Source of the DNA: CAZUNO01 sp964621445 [NCBI: Candidatus Hadarchaeota archaeon]
Lineage (GTDB): Archaea; CAYQAE01; CAYVLA01
Reading direction: 5' to 3'
Length of the DNA stretch: 40,395 bases
Assembly: GCA_964621445.1 (NCBI GenBank)
Contig: CAZUNO010000001.1
Location: 1 to 40,395, forward strand
The notes below the pieces were generated by a model. That model did not search any database. It was given only the letters and a program-made list of their open reading frames with translations, and was not told where the DNA came from. The translations under genes were made by a program, and so were the position numbers. Positions 24,912-33,097 of this stretch are shown one piece after another (position 1 is the stretch's first letter; each line of letters begins with the position of its first letter).

Positions 24912-25808
24912 TCAGTCGGAATCCTCCAGGTCCTTCAATTTCAGTTTGAACTTCCCTAGTTTGCCTCCGAAATTACCGGCCGATATCCGTTCAATTCCCG
25001 CATCCTTTGCGGCTTTTACCCCGGTCTGCATGGCCTTGCGCACCGCTTGCAGGCTAGTCCCATTTATGACGATTTCCATGATAGAGTCCACATTTTTGGG
25101 AACCTTTGAAGAGGGTACTTTGTCGGTGAGGGTTGGGCAATAAAGGTGGTTGGTTGAGTTGGCAAGGAAACCATATCGCTCTGCACCTACCTTGGAACCA
25201 GAGCTGCAGATACCCCCCGGAAAGGGAGTTATGGCTCCCTCCACCTCGCTTATGGCCTTTACGGATCGTTTGGCAGCGTTAATGGCCTTCCCCTGCGTCC
25301 TACCCATCAACCAGAGGTTCCCCCCGGAAATGCCCTTGGACATCCCGGCCTCGTTCTCGACCATAAATTCTCCGCCCATAATCGGTATGACCGCCATTTT
25401 CCTGTCCCATATTTCCGTCTCCTTCTCAAAACCATCTCCGAAATACTTCAGTTTGGATCCCAGGTCCACTCGAGTGAACGGGTTGGGCGTGGCATCGAAG
25501 ACGGCGGTAGTTGGAGCTGTGAGGACGCAGTGGCCTATTCGTTCCAGCAACACCTCATACATCTTTTTCTTCTTCTTGCTCCATATGTGAAATTGAATCA
25601 ACACGCCGGGCCTAGAGTCAGGGGTTTCCTTCTCCTTGACCTGGCAATCTATTCCAGCCTCCACACCACAACCCAGGGCCGAGGTGGCAAAGCCGGTGGC
25701 ACATTCCGCTGCGGTCTTGGCCAGAGATATATCGTCAGCGGTGATCAAGAGGCGGGAATAATAGGAACGGAATGCCTCGGCAAATGTGTCCTCAATGATA
25801 TCTTCCAT
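24912..25808 (-). CDS. ftr: Formylmethanofuran-tetrahydromethanopterin N-formyltransferase
   Basis: 298 residues, the usual Ftr length. It moves the formyl group from methanofuran to N5 of H4MPT. Hallmarks are EDTFAEAFRSYYSRLLITAD at the start, ATGFATSALGCGVEAGID, GERYGFLANSTNHLYCPTL (here GAERYGF), and the closing FGGKLGKFKLKLKDL. It lies three bases after mtd and eight before fwdG in the same operon. It is a soluble cytoplasmic homotetramer in characterised archaea. Confidence 0.96.
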   Translation of the reverse strand: MEDIIEDTFAEAFRSYYSRLLITADDISLAKTAAECATGFATSALGCGVEAGIDCQVKEKETPDSRPGVLIQFHIWSKKKKKMYEVLLERIGHCVLTAPTTAVFDATPNPFTRVDLGSKLKYFGDGFEKETEIWDRKMAVIPIMGGEFMVENEAGMSKGISGGNLWLMGRTQGKAINAAKRSVKAISEVEGAITPFPGGICSSGSKVGAERYGFLANSTNHLYCPTLTDKVPSSKVPKNVDSIMEIVINGTSLQAVRKAMQTGVKAAKDAGIERISAGNFGGKLGKFKLKLKDLEDSD

Positions 25809-25810
25809 AG

Positions 25811-26641
25811 CTAATCCTCCGTTGGCTTTTGATATAGAGAGGTTTTCCTCATCGTTTTCCCCTTATTTGTGTGTGGGGTTCTCAGCAGACTGTCTCTCTG
25901 CTTTTCGAGTTCCCTTGCCTCATCGGCAAGGGATGCTCCTGCCCTGACTGCCTCGTGGGCACAGGCGGCAAGCCGGATGTATTTCTCCCGCTTGGACTCC
26001 ACGAAACATGCTTTGTAGTTAATCTCCGCCGCATCTTGCGCTAAACGGAAGGCTGCAGCGGCCTTGGCTCTTGCATATGGATTGCTGAATCCGGCGTGAG
26101 AGAGGGAAACCGAGGAGGAGATCACCTTATGGGGAAGGTAAATTTCATCACCGTCCAGGGAGGATATTACCTTGTCCAGCTCACTCTGAACTGCTCTGAA
26201 TGATCCGGCAACGGAGAGTATCTTAATCACATCGGAGTTGAATACCGCCATTTCGGTTGGGTCCAGGAATTCCCTTCTGGCACCGATCAGGGGGTCTCCC
26301 TCCATTATCAGATATCCGGCACCCTCTTTTTTCAGCTTCTTCATGGCTCTCCTGGAGGGCCCGTCGCTGATAACCATCCAGGGGATTATACCTGACTGCA
26401 GTATCTTCCGAATCTTGACCATTCCCGGTGCGGCCACATTTGGACCGCATAGAACCACCAGCTCATGGTCGATGGTGGACATCAAGTTTGCGATCCTCTT
26501 TGTCTCCTGGGGCGTCATCTTGGGACCAGAGCCCAGGGTAGTTATCCTGAGGCCCTTCCTCGACGCCGTTTCATCGAGGAGAAGATCTACCATGGTTGAT
26601 GTGGCTATGTTGCCGCACTTGGTCACAAGTATATGAACCAT
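25811..26641 (-). CDS. mtd: F420-dependent methylenetetrahydromethanopterin dehydrogenase
   Basis: 276 residues from the ATG at 26641, matching the family length. It interconverts methenyl- and methylene-H4MPT with coenzyme F420. Family segments are HILVTKCGNIATSTMVDLLL, VVLCGPNVAAPG, PLIGARREFLDPTEMAVFN and HEAVRAGASLADEARELEKQ, ending with the LRTPHTNKGK tail. TTG at 26671 would add ten residues but is not family-like. It is the first gene of the operon; the next H4MPT enzymes (mch, mer) are not here. Confidence 0.95.
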   Translation of the reverse strand: MVHILVTKCGNIATSTMVDLLLDETASRKGLRITTLGSGPKMTPQETKRIANLMSTIDHELVVLCGPNVAAPGMVKIRKILQSGIIPWMVISDGPSRRAMKKLKKEGAGYLIMEGDPLIGARREFLDPTEMAVFNSDVIKILSVAGSFRAVQSELDKVISSLDGDEIYLPHKVISSSVSLSHAGFSNPYARAKAAAAFRLAQDAAEINYKACFVESKREKYIRLAACAHEAVRAGASLADEARELEKQRDSLLRTPHTNKGKTMRKTSLYQKPTED

Positions 26642-26669
26642 CTTATCCTGAAAAAAGGTGTCTTGGGAC

Positions 26670-26678
26670 AATTAAAGG
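26670..26678 (-). promoter_or_regulatory. Probable TATA box of the mtd-ftr-fwd operon
   Basis: CCTTTAATT on the minus strand lies about 33 bp before the mtd ATG, which leaves a leader of about seven bases. GATTAATACTTTTT around 26714-26727 is another possible box shared with the divergent ABC gene. Confidence 0.35.
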
Positions 26679-26717
26679 TATTCTCAAACCTGGGCCTTCC
26701 TCCATTTCTAGGAAAAA

Positions 26718-26726
26718 AGTATTAAT
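26718..26726 (+). promoter_or_regulatory. TATA box for the ABC transporter operon
   Basis: AGTATTAAT follows an A-run and is centred about 28 bp before the ATG at 26750, so a leaderless start is likely. Confidence 0.45.
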
Positions 26727-26749
26727 CGGCTAGACCATCGGCGCTTGGA

Positions 26750-27691
26750 ATGGAAGAAGAAGGAAAAGGGCTAGCCGTCCGGGTACGGAATTTGACCGTG
26801 AAATTCGGGGGCTTATTAGCCCTTAAGGATCTGGACATGGATGTCCAACCCGCGGAGATCTACGGGATAGTCGGCCGCAACGGGGCTGGAAAGTCAACTC
26901 TAATCGATGTCCTTTCGGGAATGGTGAACCCCAGTGGGGGAGATGTTGAGGTTTTGGGAATGAATCCCATAAAAAATGCTCGAAAGCTTCGAACCAGGAT
27001 CGGCGTGGTTCCCCAGGAGACGAGTTTGGAGCTGAAGCTCTCCGGGCGTGAGAACCTTGAATACTTCGGAAGGCTACTGGATGTTCCAAGATCCGAGCTG
27101 GACTCGAAAGTGGAGGATATGCTTCATTTCACGTCGCTCTGGGAAAGGAGGGATGATCCGGTTGAGCAGTATTCGGGGGGTATGAAAAAGAGAATTCATT
27201 TTGCGTGTTCCATGATCCACTCTCCGGGCCTCATCCTGATAGATGAAGCGACGGCTGGTTTCGACCCCGTAGCCAAGAGGGATACCCTGGACATGATCCT
27301 GCGCATGAATAGGGATATGGGGCTGACCGTTGTTCTTACCACTCACGATCTAAAAGAAGCCACCGTTCTATGCGATCGGCTGGGGGTTCTCCACAGGGGG
27401 CACCTGGTAGTACAGGGATCATGGAAAGAGATCAAATCTCATTATAAGCAGCCGCTCATCCTGGAGGGATTGTCGGAGAGGGAGCGGAATATCGTAAGGG
27501 AGACCCTGGAATCCAAGCGACTTAGGGAGAGATCAAGGGGCTTTGAAATATCGGTTCGCTCACGCGAGGACGGTCTTGAGGTGATCCGGATTCTAGAGGA
27601 AAAAGGGGCCCGCCCGTCCTCCATATCCTTTGGAATAGATCCCGAGAGATTACTTGACATAATGGAAAATCGGGGAGGGGAGGAGGATTAG
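26750..27691 (+). CDS. ABC transporter ATP-binding protein
   Basis: 313 residues. Walker A GRNGAGKST is near 43-51, the Q-loop follows, the signature is YSGGMKKR, and Walker B is LILIDEATAGFD with a TTHDLKEATVLCDRLG switch-His segment. The C-terminal 70 residues are an added regulatory domain. It resembles drug- or lipid-exporter ATPases of the CcmA/DrrA type. It is paired with the permease at 27738. Substrate unknown. Confidence 0.92.
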   Translation: MEEEGKGLAVRVRNLTVKFGGLLALKDLDMDVQPAEIYGIVGRNGAGKSTLIDVLSGMVNPSGGDVEVLGMNPIKNARKLRTRIGVVPQETSLELKLSGRENLEYFGRLLDVPRSELDSKVEDMLHFTSLWERRDDPVEQYSGGMKKRIHFACSMIHSPGLILIDEATAGFDPVAKRDTLDMILRMNRDMGLTVVLTTHDLKEATVLCDRLGVLHRGHLVVQGSWKEIKSHYKQPLILEGLSERERNIVRETLESKRLRERSRGFEISVRSREDGLEVIRILEEKGARPSSISFGIDPERLLDIMENRGGEED

Positions 27692-27737
27692 GTTCGGTTC
27701 CAAACCTCTATGGATCGGCCTAACCGATCTAAGGAAG

Positions 27738-29516
27738 ATGGTGAGGGAGAGGAGAACCATAGTACTAACGATCCTCCTTCCAGTACTGGTCGTTATAGTA
27801 GTGGGTACTACTTTCAGCCTGGGATACCAGGAGTTTGAATCCAAGGAACTGTCAATAGGTGTTATCGGCCACAGGAATTCCTCTTATTCTAACATGTTGG
27901 TGGAGGCAATTAGAAACCAGTCAGCCAGGGCCGTACTCTACGAGAGCGTGGCTGAGGCTAGGGAGGACCTTGTCGCGGAGGAAGTGGATACCATCATCGA
28001 GGTTGACCCAGAGATAGACGAAAAGATGAGGGAGTTCAAGAGGAGCTGGATGGCCATTCATGCAGACGAGACCAGGCCCCTTTTGACGGCTGCTATAGAG
28101 GTGGTGATGTTCCAGGCCAAGCAGCAAGCCGTAGATGAAATGGCATGGGAATACGTGGAAACGGCAAGGAAAGATCTCATACCACCCATCATCGATCTTC
28201 TCGATATTATTGATAGGCTAGTTTCCGGGGAGAAACTTGAGGAAAACATCAATTCCACCCTGGATAAGCTGGGTCCAGTGGTTCCCATACGCCAAGAGGA
28301 GGTTTCCTTGGCTGCCTCTGTAGTTGAGTTAAGGTTTGAGGAGATGTCGAAGGGTTCCCAAGAGCAGCAACTACTGCTTTCCATGATAAACCGATCGGCC
28401 ATAGTGGGAGCATTTCGTGCTCTTGAGGAGTCGAAGCCCCTTCTGGACGGTGCCTATTACTTCCTGAAGTACATTCAGCCAAATGTCAGCCGATTAGAGG
28501 GAATACCCACCAAGGCGGCCGGTGATATTGGAGATCTAACTGGAAATCTTTCCCAGATCTCCCCCGAGCAGGCGGGTCTGATCGAGGCATTTCTTCCAAT
28601 GATGAGGGATGACTTGATGGATGCATTGGCCGAGGCAAGTCCAGAGTCGAGTCCTGAGGACATTGAGGAACGGACCGAGGTCATTATCGAGGGCGCCTCG
28701 GCTTTCCTTTCCACGGTTGCAGAGAGCAAGGAACAGTTGGCTAACCTCACCTCTGGGATAAGGAAACTGGAAGCCGAGCTTAAGTCCATGGATACGGCAG
28801 AGCTCTATGATGAGGCAAGGACCTTCCTGGAATCGGCGCAAGGGATGGATGGGTGGTTCCTGACCTCCCCTATCTACCTGGTGGAGAAACCACTCTATTT
28901 CGGTTCAGAGACCAAGAGGTATGTGGATTACATCTCTCCGGGTATTTTTGCCTTTGGTATTCTCTTTTCGGTGTTGGTATATACCGTGCTGAGCGTGGTC
29001 AGGGATAGGGAAAAGGGCATTCTGAGAAGGATATTCATATGTAATGTGGATAGGTGGACCTACGTTGCCGGGAAATGCATAGTTTGCCTGGGTGTGGCGG
29101 CTATCCAGATACTGGTCCTTACCGGGTGCGCGTTGTTGCTGTTTGACATATATATAGCAAATATCCCCAAAACCCTGGTATTCGGACTTTTCTCTTCCAT
29201 TGGTTTCGTGGGGGTTGGGCTCCTGATATCCTCAATCAGCAAGACTGAATTAGAGGCCTTAACCTGGTCATTTGGTTTCTGTTTCATCATGCTGCTGGTT
29301 TCGGGTATTTTTTATCCCTTCGAGCTCAGTCCATCAATTGTCAGGCAGGCATCCGGCCTGGTTCCCATTACCTATGTTTCGGACCTTCTAAAGGCAGGAA
29401 TGATAAAGAATTCAACAATCGCAGAGGCAGCTCCGGATCTAATTTCGGTAGGCATTTACGGGGGAATATCCCTGTTAATCGGCACCTTAGCTTTCAATTG
29501 GAGGAAGAAGGGATAG
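27738..29516 (+). CDS. ABC-2 type permease with large extracytoplasmic domain
   Basis: 592 residues. One transmembrane segment at about 10-28 is followed by a soluble extracytoplasmic domain of about 360 residues with helical, coiled segments. Five or six more transmembrane segments form an ABC-2 fold near 400-585. This layout is typical of ABC-2 exporters. The ATG at 27738 is the first standard start in frame, yet codons 27687-27737 read like a genuine N-terminus (IRFGSKPLWIGLTDLRK) with a GGAGGAGG just before an ATT at 27687. A non-ATG start inside the ATPase stop region is therefore possible. The stop lies one base before pyrD. Confidence 0.82.
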   Translation: MVRERRTIVLTILLPVLVVIVVGTTFSLGYQEFESKELSIGVIGHRNSSYSNMLVEAIRNQSARAVLYESVAEAREDLVAEEVDTIIEVDPEIDEKMREFKRSWMAIHADETRPLLTAAIEVVMFQAKQQAVDEMAWEYVETARKDLIPPIIDLLDIIDRLVSGEKLEENINSTLDKLGPVVPIRQEEVSLAASVVELRFEEMSKGSQEQQLLLSMINRSAIVGAFRALEESKPLLDGAYYFLKYIQPNVSRLEGIPTKAAGDIGDLTGNLSQISPEQAGLIEAFLPMMRDDLMDALAEASPESSPEDIEERTEVIIEGASAFLSTVAESKEQLANLTSGIRKLEAELKSMDTAELYDEARTFLESAQGMDGWFLTSPIYLVEKPLYFGSETKRYVDYISPGIFAFGILFSVLVYTVLSVVRDREKGILRRIFICNVDRWTYVAGKCIVCLGVAAIQILVLTGCALLLFDIYIANIPKTLVFGLFSSIGFVGVGLLISSISKTELEALTWSFGFCFIMLLVSGIFYPFELSPSIVRQASGLVPITYVSDLLKAGMIKNSTIAEAAPDLISVGIYGGISLLIGTLAFNWRKKG

Positions 29517-29517
29517 A

Positions 29518-30441
29518 ATGACTTCATCTGAATGGGAGGGGATATGTGGTATAAGAGTCAGGAACCCGGTCCTTCTAGCCGCGGGCGTTCTGGGGGAAAC
29601 CTACGGGTTGCTGAAGAGAATGGAGAATGAGGGAGCGGGCGGGTTGGTGACAAAGTCGATAGGTCCGGGTCCCAATCCGGGCTACGCAGGCCCCATCATG
29701 GTCGAGGTTAGAGGAGGTTTCCTTAATGCGGTTGGGCTGGCCAATCCAGGGGTGAAGGCCTTCGCGGTTGAAATGCGGGAGGGAATAGAGGAAGAACCCT
29801 TCGGCGTTCCGGTCATAGTATCGGTGTATGGGAGAGATCAATCCGAGTTCCAGGAGGTTATTTCCGGTCTTGACGAGATTGCAGATGGGTTCGAGCTAAA
29901 CCTCTCCTGCCCTCATTCGACTGAATACGGATTAACCCTGGGATCCGATCCCGATCTAGTTACATCAGTGGTGAGAGCCTCGGTTAGGTCCACCAACAAA
30001 CCGGTCTTTGCTAAGCTAAGCCCTAATGTACAGAATATTGCGGAGGTCGCCTCGGCCGCCGAAAATGGAGGCGCTCATGGTCTGGTGGCCATAAACAGTG
30101 TAGGGCCGGGAATGGCCATCGAGCTTGAGTCCGGCAGGCCAATTCTATCAAACAAGGTTGGGGGATTATCCGGTCCCTGTATTAAACCACTGACGGTGAG
30201 GTGTATATACGAGATCTATGGTGCCGTCAAAATCCCCATAATCGGGGTTGGGGGAGTAAATTGCGCCAATGACGCTATCGAACTTATGGAAGCAGGTGCA
30301 ACCTGGGTTCAGGTAGGCTCCGGTCTCTACCGGGGAAATCTTCATCTCTTCAGAAAGATAACCCGGGGTATAGATATTTTCCTGAACACTCATCATCTAT
30401 CTCATGCCGAACTAATAGGACGAGCCCACGGAGGTAAGTAG
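29518..30441 (+). CDS. pyrD: Dihydroorotate dehydrogenase, class 1B catalytic subunit
   Basis: 307 residues. It oxidises dihydroorotate to orotate with FMN. The class 1B pattern is clear: NPVLLAAGVLGETYGLLK, a flavin-binding GGLVTKSIGPGPNPG segment, NLSCPHS with the catalytic Cys131, AKLSPNVQNI, and the GVGGVNCANDA and VQVGSGLYRGN phosphate-binding stretches. It sits one base after the ABC permease and is joined to pyrK (stop next to start), as expected for the PyrDK heterotetramer that passes electrons to NAD. Confidence 0.95.
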   Translation: MTSSEWEGICGIRVRNPVLLAAGVLGETYGLLKRMENEGAGGLVTKSIGPGPNPGYAGPIMVEVRGGFLNAVGLANPGVKAFAVEMREGIEEEPFGVPVIVSVYGRDQSEFQEVISGLDEIADGFELNLSCPHSTEYGLTLGSDPDLVTSVVRASVRSTNKPVFAKLSPNVQNIAEVASAAENGGAHGLVAINSVGPGMAIELESGRPILSNKVGGLSGPCIKPLTVRCIYEIYGAVKIPIIGVGGVNCANDAIELMEAGATWVQVGSGLYRGNLHLFRKITRGIDIFLNTHHLSHAELIGRAHGGK

Positions 30442-31215
30442 TTGGAAATTCCTCATCCCACCAAGATCATAAGGATTAGAGAGGTAACGCCGGAAATTGA
30501 CTCACTGACCGTTGAGAACGTTCTCCAGGAAGAACCGGAACCGGGTCAATTCATGATGCTGTGGAATGGCAGAGATGAGAAGCCCATGGCACCTTACAAG
30601 GTTAATGAGAGGGGTATCTCCATATTCATCAAGAGGGTCGGTCCCTTCACGCGGGGTTTCCGCCAGATGGAATCCGGAGAGTTGCTGGGCCTAAGGGGGC
30701 CTTATGGAAGAGGTTTCGATCTTTCGTTTGAGAGGCCTCTAATAGTTGGAGGGGGCATCGGTGTGTCCCCCTTGCTCTATCTCTCCAGCGCATTTCAGAA
30801 TAAGGGCATAAGCCCCGAGGTGGTTCTTGGTTTCAACAGCATTAAGGATGCAATATGCGTAGAGGATTTTGAGAATCTCGCCCACACCAGCATTTGTACG
30901 ATCGACTCCTCGATGGGAAATAAGGGTAACGCGACCGAGAATCTGCCTGATTTAGGTGGTTTTGACTGCATATTCACCTGTGGGCCAGAACCCATGATGG
31001 CCAAGATCGGTGAAATGGCTGAGGCCGCCGGGACAAAATGCCAGCTGCTGGTTGAAAGATACTGTAAATGCGCCATTGGTCTGTGCGGAAGCTGCGCATT
31101 GGGCAGGTATATGATATGCAGGGACGGCCCCGTCTTTAATTGGCATGAGCTAAAAGAAACCGAGTTCGGGAAATTTAAGAGGGATGCCTGCGGGCTGAAG
31201 GAGCACGTGGATTAG
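30442..31215 (+). CDS. pyrK: Dihydroorotate dehydrogenase electron-transfer subunit
   Basis: 257 residues. It has an FAD-binding domain, then a nucleotide-binding GGGIGVSPLLYL loop and a C-terminal [2Fe-2S] cluster: Cys 210, 215, 218 and 226. The last spacing (seven residues) is shorter than in many family members. A TCGPEPMM motif near 176-183 is typical. The start is TTG at 30442 directly after the pyrD stop, preceded by GGAGGT. The 3' end overlaps the thioredoxin stop by 4 bases, convergent. Confidence 0.9.
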   Translation: MEIPHPTKIIRIREVTPEIDSLTVENVLQEEPEPGQFMMLWNGRDEKPMAPYKVNERGISIFIKRVGPFTRGFRQMESGELLGLRGPYGRGFDLSFERPLIVGGGIGVSPLLYLSSAFQNKGISPEVVLGFNSIKDAICVEDFENLAHTSICTIDSSMGNKGNATENLPDLGGFDCIFTCGPEPMMAKIGEMAEAAGTKCQLLVERYCKCAIGLCGSCALGRYMICRDGPVFNWHELKETEFGKFKRDACGLKEHVD

Positions 31216-31622
31216 AGGTATTTGGACAGCCTTTCTTCCAGAGTCTGTTGGGGCATCGCGCCTATTATGGTGTCCTCGTGCTTTCCGTTCTGGAAAACGA
31301 GAAGGGCTGGGATGCTCATGATCTGGTACTTGGCTGCGGTCTTTTGGTTATTATCAACATTTAGCTTGCCGAAAAACATCTTCCCTTTGTACTTCTTGGC
31401 CAGTCTCTCGATGATGGGGGAAACCATTCTGCAGGGACCACACCAGGGTGCCCAGCAATCGACGACCAGTGGGGAATATTTCTCCACTACCTCGGGCAAA
31501 GAATCGTCGTCTAGCTCGAGAGGTTCTTCGGGTACAGATTCGTCTTCCTTTTCATTATTCGACATGCGTTTGAGCAACTCCCTTTTTTTTCTCTTCCGTA
31601 TCTCTTCGATATCCTCATCCAT
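31212..31622 (-). CDS. Thioredoxin with charged N-terminal extension
   Basis: 136 residues from the ATG at 31622. The C-terminal 85 residues are a thioredoxin fold with the WCGPC active site (VVDCWAPWCGPCRM), a cis-Pro motif SIPALLVF and a typical closing helix. The N-terminal 25 residues (MDEDIEEIRKRKKREL and on) are strongly charged and resemble the N-terminus of PDCD5-type proteins, a feature seen in some archaeal thioredoxins. GGAGG lies eight bases before the ATG; TTG at 31643 would add seven residues. It precedes nothing in the operon except that pyrC ends five bases upstream, so the pair may be co-transcribed. Confidence 0.85.
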   Translation of the reverse strand: MDEDIEEIRKRKKRELLKRMSNNEKEDESVPEEPLELDDDSLPEVVEKYSPLVVDCWAPWCGPCRMVSPIIERLAKKYKGKMFFGKLNVDNNQKTAAKYQIMSIPALLVFQNGKHEDTIIGAMPQQTLEERLSKYL

Positions 31623-31626
31623 TCCA

Positions 31627-32940
31627 TCAGCCTCCAAATCCAAGGAAACTTCCCCTGTCTTTTATAATGATATCTCCGCCCTCGAAGATTACGGATCCTC
31701 GCAGGATGGTCATAGTAGGCCAGAATTTAAGTCGTCTCCCGGCAAAGGGGGAATAACGAGCCCGTGAGAGAAACGAATCGGGATCCACAGCACGCCTCTT
31801 GGGGTCCAGGACAACGAGGTCAGCATCCCGCCCGACGTCAAAGCCCTTACCTGGAATGGACAACATCCTGGCAGGGAACTTGTTTGTGAGCCGCACAAAA
31901 ACCGAGGGATCAAGGTTATTTTCGAGGAAATGGGTTAGAACTGCTGGGATGAAGGTCTCGAAGCCGGGAACGCCGGCGGGAGCCTGAGCTGGGGGCAGGG
32001 ACTTTTCGTCCATGGAGTGGGGGGCATGGTCGGAGGAGATTATGTCAATTTTTCCTGTAATTATCCCATCAAGCATGGATTTCGAGTCCTTAGCAGAACG
32101 CAGAGGAGGGTTCATCTTGGCCAATGCCCCCATTTTCTGATATACCGATGAACATAGCGTCAGGTGATGGGGCGTTACCTCGCAAGTGACCTGCATCCCC
32201 TTCTCCTTGTATCTCGCTATCTCGAGAATGGCCCTTTTTGTAGATATATGACAGAAATGTATTCTTGCCCCGATACCCAGATTCAGGGAGAGGACTTTGG
32301 AGACCGCCTCATACTCGGCCTCAGGAGGTCTGGCGAGGGAGTGATCCCTGGCCTCGAGTTCGGGGTTGAGATACTCGGGGTCTTCTGCATGGATATAAGC
32401 GGGCTTTCCACTCTGAGAAATGATGGATAGAGCCGAGGCTAGCTCGTCATATCCGACCACCGATCCCTCAGTGGAGGGGCCAACGAAGATCTCTCCGTAG
32501 GCGAAGTTCTCCTTAACACTCCTCAAGTGATCCTCGTTCCTGCACACTCCCATGTTAAGGCCGAAATCAATGGCGGCTTGGCCCTCAGCGGATTCCTTTT
32601 TTTGTTTGAATGAATCAGCCGAAAGGGTTTGTGGCTTGGAGTTAGGCATATCCAGTGCAAAGGTTATGCCCCCAGCAGCAGCGGATTGTGTCTCCGAAGG
32701 GAAATCACCCTTATGAGCCAGTTCCATACCCCGTAGGTGAGAATGCAGGTCGAGGACCGCGGGCAGAAGAAGGGATGAGGATTTGATGTCCATATGTTCC
32801 TCTGCTTTGGGCATGTTGGCCTTGCCGCCGATTTTCACTATCTTTGTATCATCGATGGCGATGGTTCCCTTGGTCATCCCCTGGGATGTTAGAAGCCGGG
32901 GAGCGGAGATTATAAGGTCCACGGGTTCGGAGTATTCCAC
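31627..32940 (-). CDS. pyrC: Dihydroorotase
   Basis: 437 residues, class I type. It cyclises carbamoyl-aspartate to dihydroorotate. The metal motif is DLHSHLRGMELAHKGDF (His-x-His-x-Arg), with EVTPHHLTLC, SSDHAPHSM and the closing DADLVVLDPKR. No carboxylated Lys is seen at its usual place. Some class I enzymes have a plain residue there. The start is GTG at 32940, 26 bp from a TATA-like CTAAAAAG at 32962-32970. Confidence 0.9.
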   Translation of the reverse strand: MEYSEPVDLIISAPRLLTSQGMTKGTIAIDDTKIVKIGGKANMPKAEEHMDIKSSSLLLPAVLDLHSHLRGMELAHKGDFPSETQSAAAGGITFALDMPNSKPQTLSADSFKQKKESAEGQAAIDFGLNMGVCRNEDHLRSVKENFAYGEIFVGPSTEGSVVGYDELASALSIISQSGKPAYIHAEDPEYLNPELEARDHSLARPPEAEYEAVSKVLSLNLGIGARIHFCHISTKRAILEIARYKEKGMQVTCEVTPHHLTLCSSVYQKMGALAKMNPPLRSAKDSKSMLDGIITGKIDIISSDHAPHSMDEKSLPPAQAPAGVPGFETFIPAVLTHFLENNLDPSVFVRLTNKFPARMLSIPGKGFDVGRDADLVVLDPKRRAVDPDSFLSRARYSPFAGRRLKFWPTMTILRGSVIFEGGDIIIKDRGSFLGFGG

Positions 32941-32961
32941 GCCTTAACAGGGGCCCCGATT

Positions 32962-32970
32962 TCTTTTTAG
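32962..32970 (-). promoter_or_regulatory. Probable TATA box for pyrC
   Basis: CTAAAAAGA on the minus strand, centred about 26 bp before the GTG at 32940. It supports that GTG start. Confidence 0.4.
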
Positions 32971-33059
32971 TCTTTCAGATGGATTATAATTTTTTAGACA
33001 GTGAATGAAAGACCGGATAGGGGTTTGGGCATTTGAATCACCGAGATCACCGGCTAATC

Positions 33060-33067
33060 TTTATATT
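33060..33067 (+). promoter_or_regulatory. TATA box for pyrBIF
   Basis: TTTATATT lies about 34 bp before the pyrB ATG at 33098; a start near 33090 gives a leader of about nine bases. The rest of the 157-base gap (32941-33097) contains no other feature I recognise. Confidence 0.55.
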
Positions 33068-33097
33068 GGCCTTGACTTCTAGAAACATGGGAACATC

